A DNA stretch of 64,000 nt from Marvinbryantia formatexigens DSM 14469 (GTDB lineage Bacteria > Bacillota > Clostridia > Lachnospirales > Lachnospiraceae). The stretch's first letter is position 1. Each line of letters opens with the position of its first letter. The notes beneath the pieces were generated by a model. The model was not told where the DNA came from, searched no databases, and saw only the letters and a list, made by a program, of their open reading frames with translations. Below are positions 17,001 through 25,530 of the stretch, piece after piece. Location: NCBI RefSeq assembly GCF_025148285.1, contig NZ_CP102268.1, forward strand, positions 1,054,001 to 1,118,000, in the 5' to 3' direction. The position numbers and the translations under genes are program-made.

Positions 17001-18608
17001 TTTCGTATTTTCCAGCGTAAGCTGCTGCGCCTGCAGCTCCAGCAGTTGCTTCTGCAGAGCCGCAATCACCGCTTCCTGCTGCGCCTCCTGCGTGAGGCGG
17101 TCAATTTCCTCCTGTGAAAGACCCGGATTCACCTGCGGAAGCGAAAACTCCGGCTGACTCTGCGTCTCCCCGGCGCTTCCCGTATTCTCCCCGTCCAGGA
17201 TCAGCTCTCCGTCGTCCTGCGCAAAAAGCTCTGCCTCCGCACCGGCATCCTGCGCGGGAACAACCAGCCCCGTCTCTGTCTGTGGCTCAGGGACAGACGG
17301 CTCCTCCGCCGAGCGCACGTTTTCCGTCTCATTATTCTTCATCCCGGAGGTTTCCGGCTCCCGGACATCCGCGGCGCTCTTTTCTTCCGCATCCGTCTGC
17401 GTCCGCGTTCCGGCGCTGTTCTTTCCTTCCGCATTCGTCTGCGTCCGCGCTCCCGAATAGAGCTGCGTCTGTGCCGCAGCATCTGTCTGCGCACCCTCTG
17501 TTTCTTCTCCGGCATCCGTCTGCGCACCGTCCGTCTCCGTCTCAGACGGCGCTCCCTGCAGTCCGGCAATCTGCGCCTCCAGCTCCTCAATCGCGCCTTT
17601 CACACCGGCAATCGCCGCGTCAAGCTCTGCGAGCTGCGAGGGCGCCGATTCAAGCTGGCTGATGCCGGCGTCGATCTGGGCTTTCTGCGCCTCCAGCGCC
17701 GCCTTCTGCTCCGGCAGCTTCTGAAGCGTCTCCTCGCCCGCCAGCAGCTCCTGCTCCTTCGCGAGCAGCTCCTGCTCGGAAGCGTCCATCTTTTCCAGCC
17801 CGCTCTGTACCTCCGCCAGCTTCTGGTCAATCTGCACCTGCCCGGTAATCATCTGACTGGCCCCCGCATTAATCTGGCTCTCCGCCGACGAAGTCTGGTC
17901 GGCAAGCTGCGTCTGCCCGTTCTCCAGCTCTTCCTTTCCCTCGTCAAGCTTCTTCTGCGCTTCCTCAAGCTCGCTCTCGGCTTCCGCGAATTTATCATCC
18001 AGGGCATTTCTGACCTTACGGTTCACCGCTCTGATTTTGTCCTCGCGCAGCGTCACCTGTACCTGCTCCTCAATGGTTCCGGTGGTGCTGACGCTCGCAA
18101 CACCCTCGATGCTCTCCAGCTCCGGCAGAATCGTATTATTCACCAGATCCGTCAGGTCGCTCTGCGACATGTCCCCGTCTTCCATTGCCGCCACCATGAC
18201 CGGCAGCATATCCGGATTCAGCTTCATGATGACCGGGCTGCCGATAGTATCGTCCCAGTAGCCCTCTATCTGGTCCAGGCTCTCCCGCATTTCAATCGTG
18301 ACGGCGTCCATGTTCGCCGACTGCGAAAATTCCAGGATAACCATCGAAATATTTTCGGATGAAATCGAGCTGATATTTTCGATATTACTGATGGTAGCCA
18401 TCGACTGCTCGACGGGACGCGTGACCATCGTCTCCACCTCCTCCGGGCTTGCCCCCGGATAGGTCGTATAAACAATCGCGTAGGGAAGCGTCATATCCGG
18501 CAGCAAATCCGTCTGCATACTGGTAAAGGACACATACCCCAGAATCAAAATTAAAACAACGCCCACTAATACGGTATAGGGGCGTTTTACACTATAGCGC
18601 GGCAGCAT
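14046..18608 (-). CDS. RND (HAE1/AcrB-like) efflux pump with a large coiled-coil insertion
   Basis: This is a 1520-residue transporter; HAE1 proteins are usually about 1000-1060. The first helix follows MLPRYSVKRPYTV, and the porter domain opens with PDMTLPYAIVYTTYPGASPEEVE. From about residue 198 to 690 a long insert is almost purely heptad-like (many AQIxxGKAQL, LxxGKEELENGQ units) with a Gln/Thr/Glu-rich low-complexity middle. The remaining porter and 11 transmembrane helices are normal, including the helix-4 acidic proton-relay region (GLALGIGMLVDNSIVVIENI). No adaptor or outer-channel gene is adjacent. GGAGG precedes the ATG by six bases. The substrate is unknown. Confidence 0.9.
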   Translation of the reverse strand: MLPRYSVKRPYTVLVGVVLILILGYVSFTSMQTDLLPDMTLPYAIVYTTYPGASPEEVETMVTRPVEQSMATISNIENISSISSENISMVILEFSQSANMDAVTIEMRESLDQIEGYWDDTIGSPVIMKLNPDMLPVMVAAMEDGDMSQSDLTDLVNNTILPELESIEGVASVSTTGTIEEQVQVTLREDKIRAVNRKVRNALDDKFAEAESELEEAQKKLDEGKEELENGQTQLADQTSSAESQINAGASQMITGQVQIDQKLAEVQSGLEKMDASEQELLAKEQELLAGEETLQKLPEQKAALEAQKAQIDAGISQLESAPSQLAELDAAIAGVKGAIEELEAQIAGLQGAPSETETDGAQTDAGEETEGAQTDAAAQTQLYSGARTQTNAEGKNSAGTRTQTDAEEKSAADVREPETSGMKNNETENVRSAEEPSVPEPQTETGLVVPAQDAGAEAELFAQDDGELILDGENTGSAGETQSQPEFSLPQVNPGLSQEEIDRLTQEAQQEAVIAALQKQLLELQAQQLTLENTKAQALASLAVLGVNTGGTAQERDESIDTVKSELVARRIQIEDGIAQMQTTIDGMPEQMEQIIAGKAQIESGKAQLSEGRAQLLAAQKQLETAKAQIASGQTSVSAAVGELNKAKISATIEMAAGKAELSAGQKELDAALEQIEQQKDAAYDQADVTEIITADMVKGILAAQNFSMPAGYVTEDGVDFLVRVGNKLEDTEDIGNLLLLDLHMDGLEPIRLSDVADVVTLDNSSEVYAKINGHSGIMFTMQKQSGYSTGEVSDRIKEKFAELEESDENIHIIELMDQGIYIDLVVDSVLENMLSGAGLAILVLLLFLKSVRPTLVIACSIPISIMAAVVAMYFSGITLNIISLSGLALGIGMLVDNSIVVIENIYRLRAEGYSVKKAAVEGANQVAGSIAASTLTTVCVFLPIVFTEGITRQLFVDMGLTIAYSLGASLIVALTLVPAMGAGLLKNVKQKRSRIFEALQNGYAKLLGWSLKVKFLVLLLAVGLLALSAKLALSKGTAFMPEMESTQVSVTLNMPEGSQLPETAAMSDAVMERILTIQDVTDVGAMAGGTGAMSMMGGSQSSSADSVSLYVLLSEEKTITNDELKAEILEKTADLNCDLDVETSTMDMSALGGSGISINIKGRELDELKRIAGEVAEIVESVEGTADVSDGIAEKTLELRLVVDKDKAMSYQLTTAQVYQFLQAKLADASSATTLSAPSKDYPVLVVSDADETLTRDKIKKLTITGKDEDGQEVEVPVADLVEFVDTEGFSSINREAQTRYVTVSAQIADGYNIGLVSADLNAALENYELPKGYSLEMAGEDQTINEAMTEVVKMLLLALAFMYLIMVAQFQSLLSPFIIMFTIPLAFTGGLLALYLTDNPVSVIAMIGFVMLSGIIVNNGIVLVDYINQLRRGGMEKRAAIVEAGRTRLRPIIMTALTTILGLLTMALGNGMGADMVQPMAIVTVGGLTYGTLLTLFVVPCIYDIFNRKKDMTEEEI

Positions 18609-18721
18609 ACAAATCCTCCTGTTAAAATACTTTTCTCTCTAACAATATCTTAAACAAGTAAATCCGTATGTCAAGCAATTCAAAAGAATTTATAAATTTT
18701 TCAGATTTGGTCCGCATGGCA

Positions 18722-19642
18722 TTAACAAAGCATCGCCACCACCGGTATGGTAATCACGGACAGAATCGTACTGAAAAAGATACCTTTGGATGCAAGGTGC
18801 AGATTTCCGCCGTATTCGATCGCAAGCATCGTAGTGTTTGTGGCAACCGGCATGGCGGCAAGCACGATCATGATTCCGGTAATCTCCGGCGTAGTCAGAT
18901 TCAGCGCGCGCAGCACCGCCATCACCGCCAGCGGGATGACGCCGAGGCGGAACAGCGTAAACACATATATCCGCCAGTCATCAAACAGCTCCTTTACCGG
19001 CATGGACGCAATCGTCGCACCCAGAATCAGCATCGCAAGCGGCGTAGTCAGATTGCCGAGATAATTCAGCGACGTCACCAGCACACGCGGGAAGGAAACT
19101 CCGCCAAAAAACAGCAGCACGGAAACGATTGCCGCGATAAACGGCGCGTTCAGAAGCAGCTTCGGGTTAAACCGGCGGCTCCCCTTCCCTCCGCCAATCA
19201 GTGCGATGCCAATGGAATATACCAGAATGTTAAAAATCACATTGAATATTACCGCATAAATCAGCGCACCGTCGCCGAAAATGGTGACAATCACCGGAAA
19301 GCCCATGAATCCGACATTGCCGAACAGGCACATAAAAAGGTAGGTGCCGCGCTCCTCCTTCGGCGCCCGCGTCAGAAATATAAACAGCACGCCGATGACC
19401 GCGGCAATCACATATACCAGGAAGGAAATTCCAAATACGGAAATCACCACGCCGTTGGAAACCACGCCGCGGTTTTCCACGAACGAGGTAATAATCTGGG
19501 CAGGCAGGGAAATGTTCAGTACCAGCCGCGTAAAGCGGACCGTCGCCTCATCGTCTATCATTTTCACCCGGTACATCACATATCCTACAATCATAATGAG
19601 AAATAACGACATCATCTGATTCGCCACTGTCATAAAGTCCAT
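18722..19642 (-). CDS. AEC (auxin efflux carrier) family transporter
   Basis: This is a membrane protein of 306 residues from the ATG at 19642, with about ten hydrophobic helices in two inverted halves. The family look is given by LFLIMIVGYVMYRVKMID at the N-terminus, the NISLPAQIITSF segment with the helix-breaking proline, and GIMIVLAAMPVATNTTMLA in the second half. Bacterial members export or import malate, malonate or other organic acids. The start overlaps the stop of the helicase gene by 13 bases; GGAGGG lies about 12 bases upstream. No neighbouring enzyme hints at the substrate. Confidence 0.85.
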   Translation of the reverse strand: MDFMTVANQMMSLFLIMIVGYVMYRVKMIDDEATVRFTRLVLNISLPAQIITSFVENRGVVSNGVVISVFGISFLVYVIAAVIGVLFIFLTRAPKEERGTYLFMCLFGNVGFMGFPVIVTIFGDGALIYAVIFNVIFNILVYSIGIALIGGGKGSRRFNPKLLLNAPFIAAIVSVLLFFGGVSFPRVLVTSLNYLGNLTTPLAMLILGATIASMPVKELFDDWRIYVFTLFRLGVIPLAVMAVLRALNLTTPEITGIMIVLAAMPVATNTTMLAIEYGGNLHLASKGIFFSTILSVITIPVVAMLC

Positions 19643-22377
19643 AATTTTTCTTCTCCCTCCAGGCTTTTCCAAAAGTATTTTAATTTTTCCGGCGCCGTCC
19701 TCAGACTGCAGGTTTCATAATCCGCCCACTCACGCGGAAAGATATCCAGATACTGGCGGCGGCAGAAGCGCTCATCCAGCAGCAGTATCACGCCGGTGTC
19801 CTCGTCCGTGCGGATGACGCGCCCCGCCGACTGCATGACCTTGTTCATGCCGGGATACTGATAGGCGTGGGCAAAGCCGTCCATGCTCCGCCGGTCATAG
19901 TATTGCTTTAAAATTTCCCGCTCGTTGCATATCTGCGGCAGACCGGTTCCCACGATCACCGCTCCGATAAGCTTCTTGCGCTTCAGGTCTATCCCTTCGC
20001 CGAAAATGCCGCCAAGCACGCAGAAGCCCGCCAGCGTCTGTGTATTATTCTCTGAAAAGCAGGCCAGAAATTCCTCCCGCTCCTCCTCCGTCATGCGGGG
20101 ATTCTGGGCGATCACGCGCACATCGGTATACGCCGCCTCAAAAACAGCACGTATGTCCTCCAGCATTTTATAGGAAGGAAAGAATACCAGATAATTTCCG
20201 GCGCGCGCCTCCACAGCGCAGTGAATGTAGGCGGCAATCTTCTGATACTCCTCCGGTCCACGGCGCGTGTAGCGGCTGCTGACGTCCGTCCCCACCAGCA
20301 CCTTTTTCTTTTTCAGATCGAACGGGGAATGCGCATAAATGGCATAATCCTCCTGCGTCCCCGACAGCAGGTCCATATAGTAGCGAATCGGCAGCAGCGT
20401 CGCCGAAAAAAACACGGCTGCCCGCCCGCGGTCCAGACACTCGCCGATTTTTCCCGCCGTGTCGATGCAGAACAGCTTTAATTTAAACCTGCCGTCCGCC
20501 TCGTGCTCTGTGTAGATTTCGTAGCTTTCATCCAGCTCCTCGTAAATGGCAAGAAAGCTGCGCACCTGAAAATAAAACTCCAGCACCTTTTTGCGCAGCT
20601 CTGCACCCGTCTCCGGTGCCTGCGGCAGTTCCTCCGGCTGCATTCCCGGCAGATATTCCTGCGCATAGCTTCCGTCTTCCGGCTGCCGGTGTGCCTGTGC
20701 GCCGCGTGCACTTCTCTGCTGCCGGTGCGTCCCTGCACCGTATACGCTCTCCGGCTGCGTCTGGTAACGGTTCAGCGGGCTGTCGCCGTCCTCCAGAAGC
20801 GTCTCAAGCTGCGTGGATACGTTTAGCAGCGCCAGCGCAAACACTGCAATGTCGCTGCAGAGCGAGTAGCCCTCGCAGTCCCGTTTCCATTCCAGCATAT
20901 ATTTGTTGCATTTATCCAGCGCGCGCGCCGCTTTCCGGCTGACCGGCGCAAGCAGACGCTTCATTTCCAGAAAATCTTCTTTATATAATGCGGCGCTGTA
21001 CATTTCCCTGCCGCGCTCCACCAGATTGTGCGCCTCGTCTATCAGAAAAATATAGTCGCCCCTGCCCCCGTCGGCAAAAAAGCGCTTCAGCCTCGCCTGC
21101 GGATCGAACACATAATTATAGTCGCAGATTACCGCGTCCACCCAGAGCGACAGATCCAGCGACATCTCAAAGGGGCAGACCTGCCACTTCTTTGCGTGGG
21201 CAATCAGATTCTCCCGCGTATAGCTGTCACGCAATCCGGAAATCTCCTGCTCTTCCGGTCGTTCTGCCGGCGTCCGCACTCCTTCCGGGATTTCCGGTCC
21301 GCACGCCGGCTCTTCCGTTTTCTCCGTCCCGTGCTCAGCCGGCATCCGCATTCCTTCCGGGATTTCCGGTCCGCACTCCGGCTCTTCCGGCTTTTGCTTC
21401 CCGCGCTCTGCCTGCTCCCCGGCGTCCGGCTTTCCCCAGCCCGTCAGCAGCTCGTAGACGGCGTCGTTTACACGGTCGAAATGCCCCTGCGCATAAGGAC
21501 ACTTTTCCGGATTGCAGTCCGGTTCCCCGCACAGACAGATTTTTTCCTTTGCCGTGAGCGTCAGCACCTTGTACTGCAGCCCCTGCGCCTTCAGCAGCGA
21601 AAACGCCTCCTGCGCGACTGTCCGCGTGATAGTCTTTGCCGTCAGATAAAAAATCTTGTCGCCCAGGCCCTCGCCCACCGCCTTCACCGCCGGAAACACC
21701 GTGGCAATCGTCTTGCCGACGCCGGTCGGCGCCTGGATAAACAGCTTCTTTTCCCGCGCAATCGTGCGGTAAACCGCCGCCGCCAGGTCCTTCTGCCCCT
21801 CCCGGTACGGATAGGGAAACACGACGCCCGCGATGGACGCCTGCCGCACTTTTTTCCACTCCACCTGGAAGGAAGCCCACTTTTTATATTCCTCAATCAG
21901 CGCCGCAAACCACTCTTCCAGCTCCGGAAAGGAAAACTCCTTTCGGATGCGCCGGACCTCCTCTGTCTCCAGATGAACGTACGTCATCTGAACACCGATA
22001 TGCGCAAGCTCCTGCTGGCAGGCGTAAATATAGGCATAGCACTTTGCCTGTGCCAGATGCACCGCAATAGCCTCTTCTAATTTATTCACATCACGGCCGG
22101 TTCCCTTTATCTCATCAATCCAGCTCTTTCCATCCTCCGAAAAAATGCCGTCCGCGCGCCCTTCCACACTGATTACATAAGAAGTGCAGTCGATCTCCGC
22201 TTTCAGCGAAACCTCCGCGCGGTAATCCGCTCCCATCTGCCCCTGGATTTTGCGGTGCAGACGGCTGCCAATCTGCATGGCCTCCTTGTCCGCCATCGCG
22301 CCGCGCCGGTTGTCAATGTCGCCGCTTCTTAAAATAAACTCTACCAGATTGCGGACCGAAATCCTAATTCTATCCAC
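19630..22377 (-). CDS. DinG/XPD-like iron-sulfur helicase with N-terminal RecB-type nuclease-like domain
   Basis: This is a 915-residue superfamily 2 DNA helicase. Residues 1-180 resemble a PD-(D/E)XK nuclease (GRADGIF, then WIDEIKGTG, giving the D...ExK core). The helicase part has Walker A QAPTGVGKT, a cysteine cluster (CLCGEPDCNPEKCPYA plus a later CPFE) expected to bind 4Fe-4S, the DEAH box LIDEAHNLVE and the C-terminal motif QSAGRVIRTDEDTG. Between the cysteines lies a repeated acidic linker (CGPEIPEG twice, 24-residue period). A GTG start has GGAGG six bases upstream. Probable role: repair of unusual DNA structures. Confidence 0.88.
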   Translation of the reverse strand: MDRIRISVRNLVEFILRSGDIDNRRGAMADKEAMQIGSRLHRKIQGQMGADYRAEVSLKAEIDCTSYVISVEGRADGIFSEDGKSWIDEIKGTGRDVNKLEEAIAVHLAQAKCYAYIYACQQELAHIGVQMTYVHLETEEVRRIRKEFSFPELEEWFAALIEEYKKWASFQVEWKKVRQASIAGVVFPYPYREGQKDLAAAVYRTIAREKKLFIQAPTGVGKTIATVFPAVKAVGEGLGDKIFYLTAKTITRTVAQEAFSLLKAQGLQYKVLTLTAKEKICLCGEPDCNPEKCPYAQGHFDRVNDAVYELLTGWGKPDAGEQAERGKQKPEEPECGPEIPEGMRMPAEHGTEKTEEPACGPEIPEGVRTPAERPEEQEISGLRDSYTRENLIAHAKKWQVCPFEMSLDLSLWVDAVICDYNYVFDPQARLKRFFADGGRGDYIFLIDEAHNLVERGREMYSAALYKEDFLEMKRLLAPVSRKAARALDKCNKYMLEWKRDCEGYSLCSDIAVFALALLNVSTQLETLLEDGDSPLNRYQTQPESVYGAGTHRQQRSARGAQAHRQPEDGSYAQEYLPGMQPEELPQAPETGAELRKKVLEFYFQVRSFLAIYEELDESYEIYTEHEADGRFKLKLFCIDTAGKIGECLDRGRAAVFFSATLLPIRYYMDLLSGTQEDYAIYAHSPFDLKKKKVLVGTDVSSRYTRRGPEEYQKIAAYIHCAVEARAGNYLVFFPSYKMLEDIRAVFEAAYTDVRVIAQNPRMTEEEREEFLACFSENNTQTLAGFCVLGGIFGEGIDLKRKKLIGAVIVGTGLPQICNEREILKQYYDRRSMDGFAHAYQYPGMNKVMQSAGRVIRTDEDTGVILLLDERFCRRQYLDIFPREWADYETCSLRTAPEKLKYFWKSLEGEEKLWTL
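21245..21390. repeat. Tandem 72-bp in-frame repeat within the helicase gene
   Basis: Two imperfect copies of a 72-base unit encode a 24-residue Glu/Pro-rich module containing CGPEIPEG and PAE. They lie in a linker between iron-sulfur cysteines, keep the frame, and are absent from typical family members as far as I recall. The repeat is likely a slippage expansion. Confidence 0.7.
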
Positions 22378-22494
22378 TAGCTTCCTCCATTTGCCGCTCT
22401 CCCCATGTTTCCGAATATCTTATTGTAACGCGCGGCGGCTGATTTGTCACCCGTTTTTCCCGGAATCACAGGAGGTTTTTTGCTTAAAGCGCAA

Positions 22495-22533
22495 CAAAAA
22501 ACCGCCCTCCGGATTTTTATCCGGAGCGACGGC
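22495..22533 (-). terminator. Terminator after the HPr-like gene
   Basis: On the minus strand GCCGTCGCTCCGGAT pairs with ATCCGGAGGGCGGT around an AAAA loop and is followed by six T residues. It separates the HPr-like gene from the helicase gene. Confidence 0.85.
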
Positions 22534-22558
22534 TTCTTCCCATTCTCTCTGTTTCTCT

Positions 22559-22789
22559 CTATGCGGCAGCGTATTTATCGAGGATATTTTCAAACTGCGC
22601 ATCCTTTCCCCCGTATTTTACGGTTAAGACCTGAGACAAATCCAGGCTCAGCACACCCATAATGGATTTCGCATCAATCGTAATACGGTTGTAATATACA
22701 TCTATATCAAAATCACATTTTCCGGCTACTGACACAAATTCCCTGACTTCTTTCATCTGACTCAGTCTGATCTTTCTTTCTGACATCAT
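22559..22789 (-). CDS. HPr-like protein lacking the catalytic histidine
   Basis: This is a protein of about 76 residues with the HPr fold pattern. The segment IDAKSIMGVLSLDL matches the region around the regulatory Ser46 of HPr (KSIMGvmsL). The N-terminal GLHARPA loop that holds His15 is missing; the equivalent region reads MKEVREFVSVAGKCDFDIDV. It therefore cannot carry phosphate in the PTS as HPr does and may be regulatory, in the way Crh is (family knowledge and inference). Three consecutive ATG codons occur; the middle one at 22789 gives the best spacing to GAGAGG. It has its own terminator. Confidence 0.8.
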   Translation of the reverse strand: MMSERKIRLSQMKEVREFVSVAGKCDFDIDVYYNRITIDAKSIMGVLSLDLSQVLTVKYGGKDAQFENILDKYAAA

Positions 22790-23237
22790 CATCTGCACCT
22801 CTCTCTATGATTTCTTTTTAGATTTGCTACATTATGTCACAGCACCCGGTTTTTGTCAACTGTTCCAAAAACTTCCTCTGCCGCGGCTTTTTCGCTTCTC
22901 ATTGTCTATTTTTCCCACAACCGCCAGTCTTAATCATCCGTTTTTTATTTTTCTGCGGGGAGTTCTCATCGCACCGGCAAAAAATCCACATGATTTTGTA
23001 TAATCATATTTCATTCCGATAACAAAAATATTACATTTATTGAAACTTTTATCAATTAACGTGCTGCTATATTGCATTTTCCGACAAACTATGCTATATT
23101 CTTTATAAATTTTTTATTTCTTTATATTTTGTTTATTCTTCAGACAATGAGGTCTTTGGAAAATGGTCCGGTCTGTCAGCCGGATTTTTTTCATGATACA
23201 AAGCAAAAGATACACCAGAAAACAGAGGAGAACTGAT
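22790..23237. promoter_or_regulatory. Intergenic region with the promoter and leader of the cstA operon
   Basis: This 448-base AT-rich stretch contains no convincing gene. A promoter TTGCAT (23072-23077) and TATATT (23095-23100) with 17-base spacing would start a leader near 23107. A terminator-like hairpin (listed separately) lies about 60 bases into it and about 50 bases before the first gene. Confidence 0.55.
23167..23191 (+). terminator. Terminator-like hairpin in the cstA operon leader
   Basis: TCCGG (23167-23171) pairs with CCGGA (23180-23184) around an eight-base loop and is followed by seven T residues. Because it lies between a good promoter and the first gene, with no gene ending upstream on this strand, it is better read as an attenuator than as an end-of-gene terminator (inference). 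Confidence 0.55.
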
Positions 23238-23771
23238 ATGGCGCTGGATTTAACACGAGAAGAAATGCTGGATGCGCTGCTGGGCGCCTACAGCGGATAT
23301 TTTGACATCGAGCGCGCAGAGAACCCGGCACTCCCGCTGGCTGCCGTCTGCCACTTTAATGTACACACGGCAAAATACGTGCTCATCAAGAAAGCCGAGC
23401 TCTGGAGCGCCGATTCCAATGAACACGTTTACATTTTTTCTGTCCCGGAGCTTAACGAGGAGCTTTACCGTTCCTGCGAAAAGCTTGCCTACGAGCAGGG
23501 AATGGCGCTGATCGACCCGAAGCCCGGACATATGTATACCTATATTACGGCAGTGTTTCTCTGCGACACCTGTACGCCGGAAGCGGAAAAGCTTCTGAAA
23601 AAGTGCAGGCTTTACAAAAGTTTTCATTTTTCGCTGCACGGATGGATGGATTTCCATACCGTACTTGTCTGTCGCGGCGCGGAAGGTTTTCCGACGAACC
23701 GCAGCGGCAGGGCAAACGCGAAATTAATGAAAAATATATTCATGAAAAGAAAAAAGAAAAGGAGTGTGTGA
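23238..23771 (+). CDS. Conserved hypothetical protein upstream of cstA
   Basis: This is a 177-residue soluble protein starting MALDLTREEMLDALLGAYSG, with GAGGAG eight bases before the ATG. It has alternating helices and strands and a basic C-terminal tail (KNIFMKRKKKRSV). Two cysteines in CDTCTPEAEK and a CRLYKSFHF segment are the only notable residues. I do not recognise a characterised family. It ends 3 bases before cstA and should be co-translated with it, so a role tied to the CstA transporter (assembly or regulation) is plausible but unproven. Confidence 0.8.
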   Translation: MALDLTREEMLDALLGAYSGYFDIERAENPALPLAAVCHFNVHTAKYVLIKKAELWSADSNEHVYIFSVPELNEELYRSCEKLAYEQGMALIDPKPGHMYTYITAVFLCDTCTPEAEKLLKKCRLYKSFHFSLHGWMDFHTVLVCRGAEGFPTNRSGRANAKLMKNIFMKRKKKRSV

Positions 23772-23774
23772 TTC

Positions 23775-25487
23775 ATGAATGCAGCTTTACTACTGATTGT
23801 AGGTGTCGTGATTCTGGTTATCGGCTATGTCACCTACGGCAAATGGCTTGCGGACCAGTGGGGTGTGGACGACAAGCGTGTTACACCGGCGCATGAGCTG
23901 GAGGACGGCAACGATTACGTTCCGGCAAAAGCGCCTGTCCTGATGGGACATCATTTTTCTTCTATCGCAGGCGCAGGTCCGATCAACGGACCAATCCAGG
24001 CAGCAGTATTCGGATGGGTTCCGGTTATGCTGTGGGTACTTATCGGAGGAATTTTCTTCGGCGCGGTACATGATTTCGGTGCATTATTTGCATCCATCCG
24101 CAACAAAGGACAGTCTATCGGCGAGGTTATCGCAACCAGTATCGGAAGCAGAGCAAAGAAGCTGTTCCTCATCTTCTCTTATCTGACGCTGATTCTGGTA
24201 GTTGCGGCATTTGCATCGATTGTTGCAAATACCTTCAAGGCTACCTACGATGAAGCAGGCGTGCTGGATATGGCAGCAAGCGCAGCGAATGCGCGCACCG
24301 CCATGATTTCCATCCTGTTTATCGTAATTGCCATTATTTTCGGTATCATGGTTTACAGAAGAAACGCTTCTCTGGTTGTGTCCACCGTTATCGGCGTGGC
24401 AGCGATCATTGCCTGTATGGCAATCGGCTACAACTGGCATCCGTTCTACCTGAACGGAAATGTATGGATGGTGATCGTCGGTATCTACATTGCCATCGCT
24501 TCCGTCACCCCGGTGTGGATTCTTCTGCAGCCGCGTGACTACCTGAGTTCTTTCCTGCTTTACGGCATGATGATTATCGCGGTTGTCGGTATCCTCGGCG
24601 CTCATCCGTCTCTGGAAATTCCGGCGTTCACCGGATTTATTGACACAGCGGAGTACGGTGTGGGAAGCTCCCTCGGAAGCCTCTTCCCGGCGCTGTTCGT
24701 TACCATCGCCTGCGGCGCGATTTCCGGTTTCCACTCTCTGGTAGGCTCCGGAACCACCGCAAAGCAGCTTGACAAGGAAACGGATGCCCGCCCGATTGCA
24801 TACGGCGGTATGCTGATTGAGTGTGCGCTGGCGCTGATTTCCCTCTGTGCTGTTGGTTATATCTGGAAAGAATATGTTCCGGGCGGCATCACCACCCCGA
24901 CTGCAGTATTCGCAACCGGTATCTCCCGCATGTGCGCAACCATCCCGTTCCTGGCAGGCGCGGAGGATGTCATCTACTCCATGCTGATCCTTGCTGTATC
25001 CGCATTCTGTCTGACCTCGCTGGATACCGCAACACGTCTGGCACGTTACATGTTCCAGGAATTCTGGCTGGAGCCGGGACAGACCTACAAGGATGCAACC
25101 GGCATCAAAAAGACTCTGACAAATCCGTATGTGGCAACCATTATCACGGTTGTGCTCGGTATCGCGCTCGGTATGACCGGCTACGCAAAAATCTGGGCAC
25201 TGTTCGGAGCCGCAAACCAGCTTCTGGCGGCACTTGGTCTGCTTGCTGTCGCTGCATGGCTCGGCAAAATGGGCAAGAACAACAAAATGTTCCTGTTCCC
25301 GATGGCATTCATGCTGGTTGTTACTATCGTATCTTTAATCCAGACCATTATCACCAACGTGACAAACGCGGTAGATATGTGGAACTGGATTCGCGCAGGA
25401 CTTGGTACTCTGCTCGTTGTTCTGGCGGTTGTCCTTGCTATTGAGGGCGTAAAAACTATCACCAGCCAGGCAAAGGCAAAGAGATAA
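23775..25487 (+). CDS. cstA: Carbon starvation protein CstA, pyruvate/peptide transporter
   Basis: This is a 570-residue membrane protein with about 15 helices. Clear CstA marks are the early HELEDGNDYVPAKAPVLMGHHFSSIAGAGPI region (HHF-SIAGAGPI-GP motif), FGAVHDFGALFASIRNKGQS, and GFHSLVGSGTTAKQ. The length and the C-terminal pair of helices match the shorter Gram-positive form rather than the roughly 700-residue E. coli form. Family members take up pyruvate or peptides when carbon is scarce. AGGAG lies ten bases before the ATG. The gene shares a transcript with the upstream hypothetical gene and ends at a terminator. Confidence 0.93.
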   Translation: MNAALLLIVGVVILVIGYVTYGKWLADQWGVDDKRVTPAHELEDGNDYVPAKAPVLMGHHFSSIAGAGPINGPIQAAVFGWVPVMLWVLIGGIFFGAVHDFGALFASIRNKGQSIGEVIATSIGSRAKKLFLIFSYLTLILVVAAFASIVANTFKATYDEAGVLDMAASAANARTAMISILFIVIAIIFGIMVYRRNASLVVSTVIGVAAIIACMAIGYNWHPFYLNGNVWMVIVGIYIAIASVTPVWILLQPRDYLSSFLLYGMMIIAVVGILGAHPSLEIPAFTGFIDTAEYGVGSSLGSLFPALFVTIACGAISGFHSLVGSGTTAKQLDKETDARPIAYGGMLIECALALISLCAVGYIWKEYVPGGITTPTAVFATGISRMCATIPFLAGAEDVIYSMLILAVSAFCLTSLDTATRLARYMFQEFWLEPGQTYKDATGIKKTLTNPYVATIITVVLGIALGMTGYAKIWALFGAANQLLAALGLLAVAAWLGKMGKNNKMFLFPMAFMLVVTIVSLIQTIITNVTNAVDMWNWIRAGLGTLLVVLAVVLAIEGVKTITSQAKAKR

Positions 25488-25491
25488 GACA

Positions 25492-25530
25492 ACCCCCCTA
25501 CGTCCCCAGGGATGTACGGGGGTATTTTTT
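25492..25530 (+). terminator. Terminator after cstA
   Basis: An imperfect stem (ACCCCCCTACGTC with GATGTACGGGGGT) is followed by an eight-base T run. The first of the TTGAACTTT boxes of the next gene starts at the end of this T run. Confidence 0.75.
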
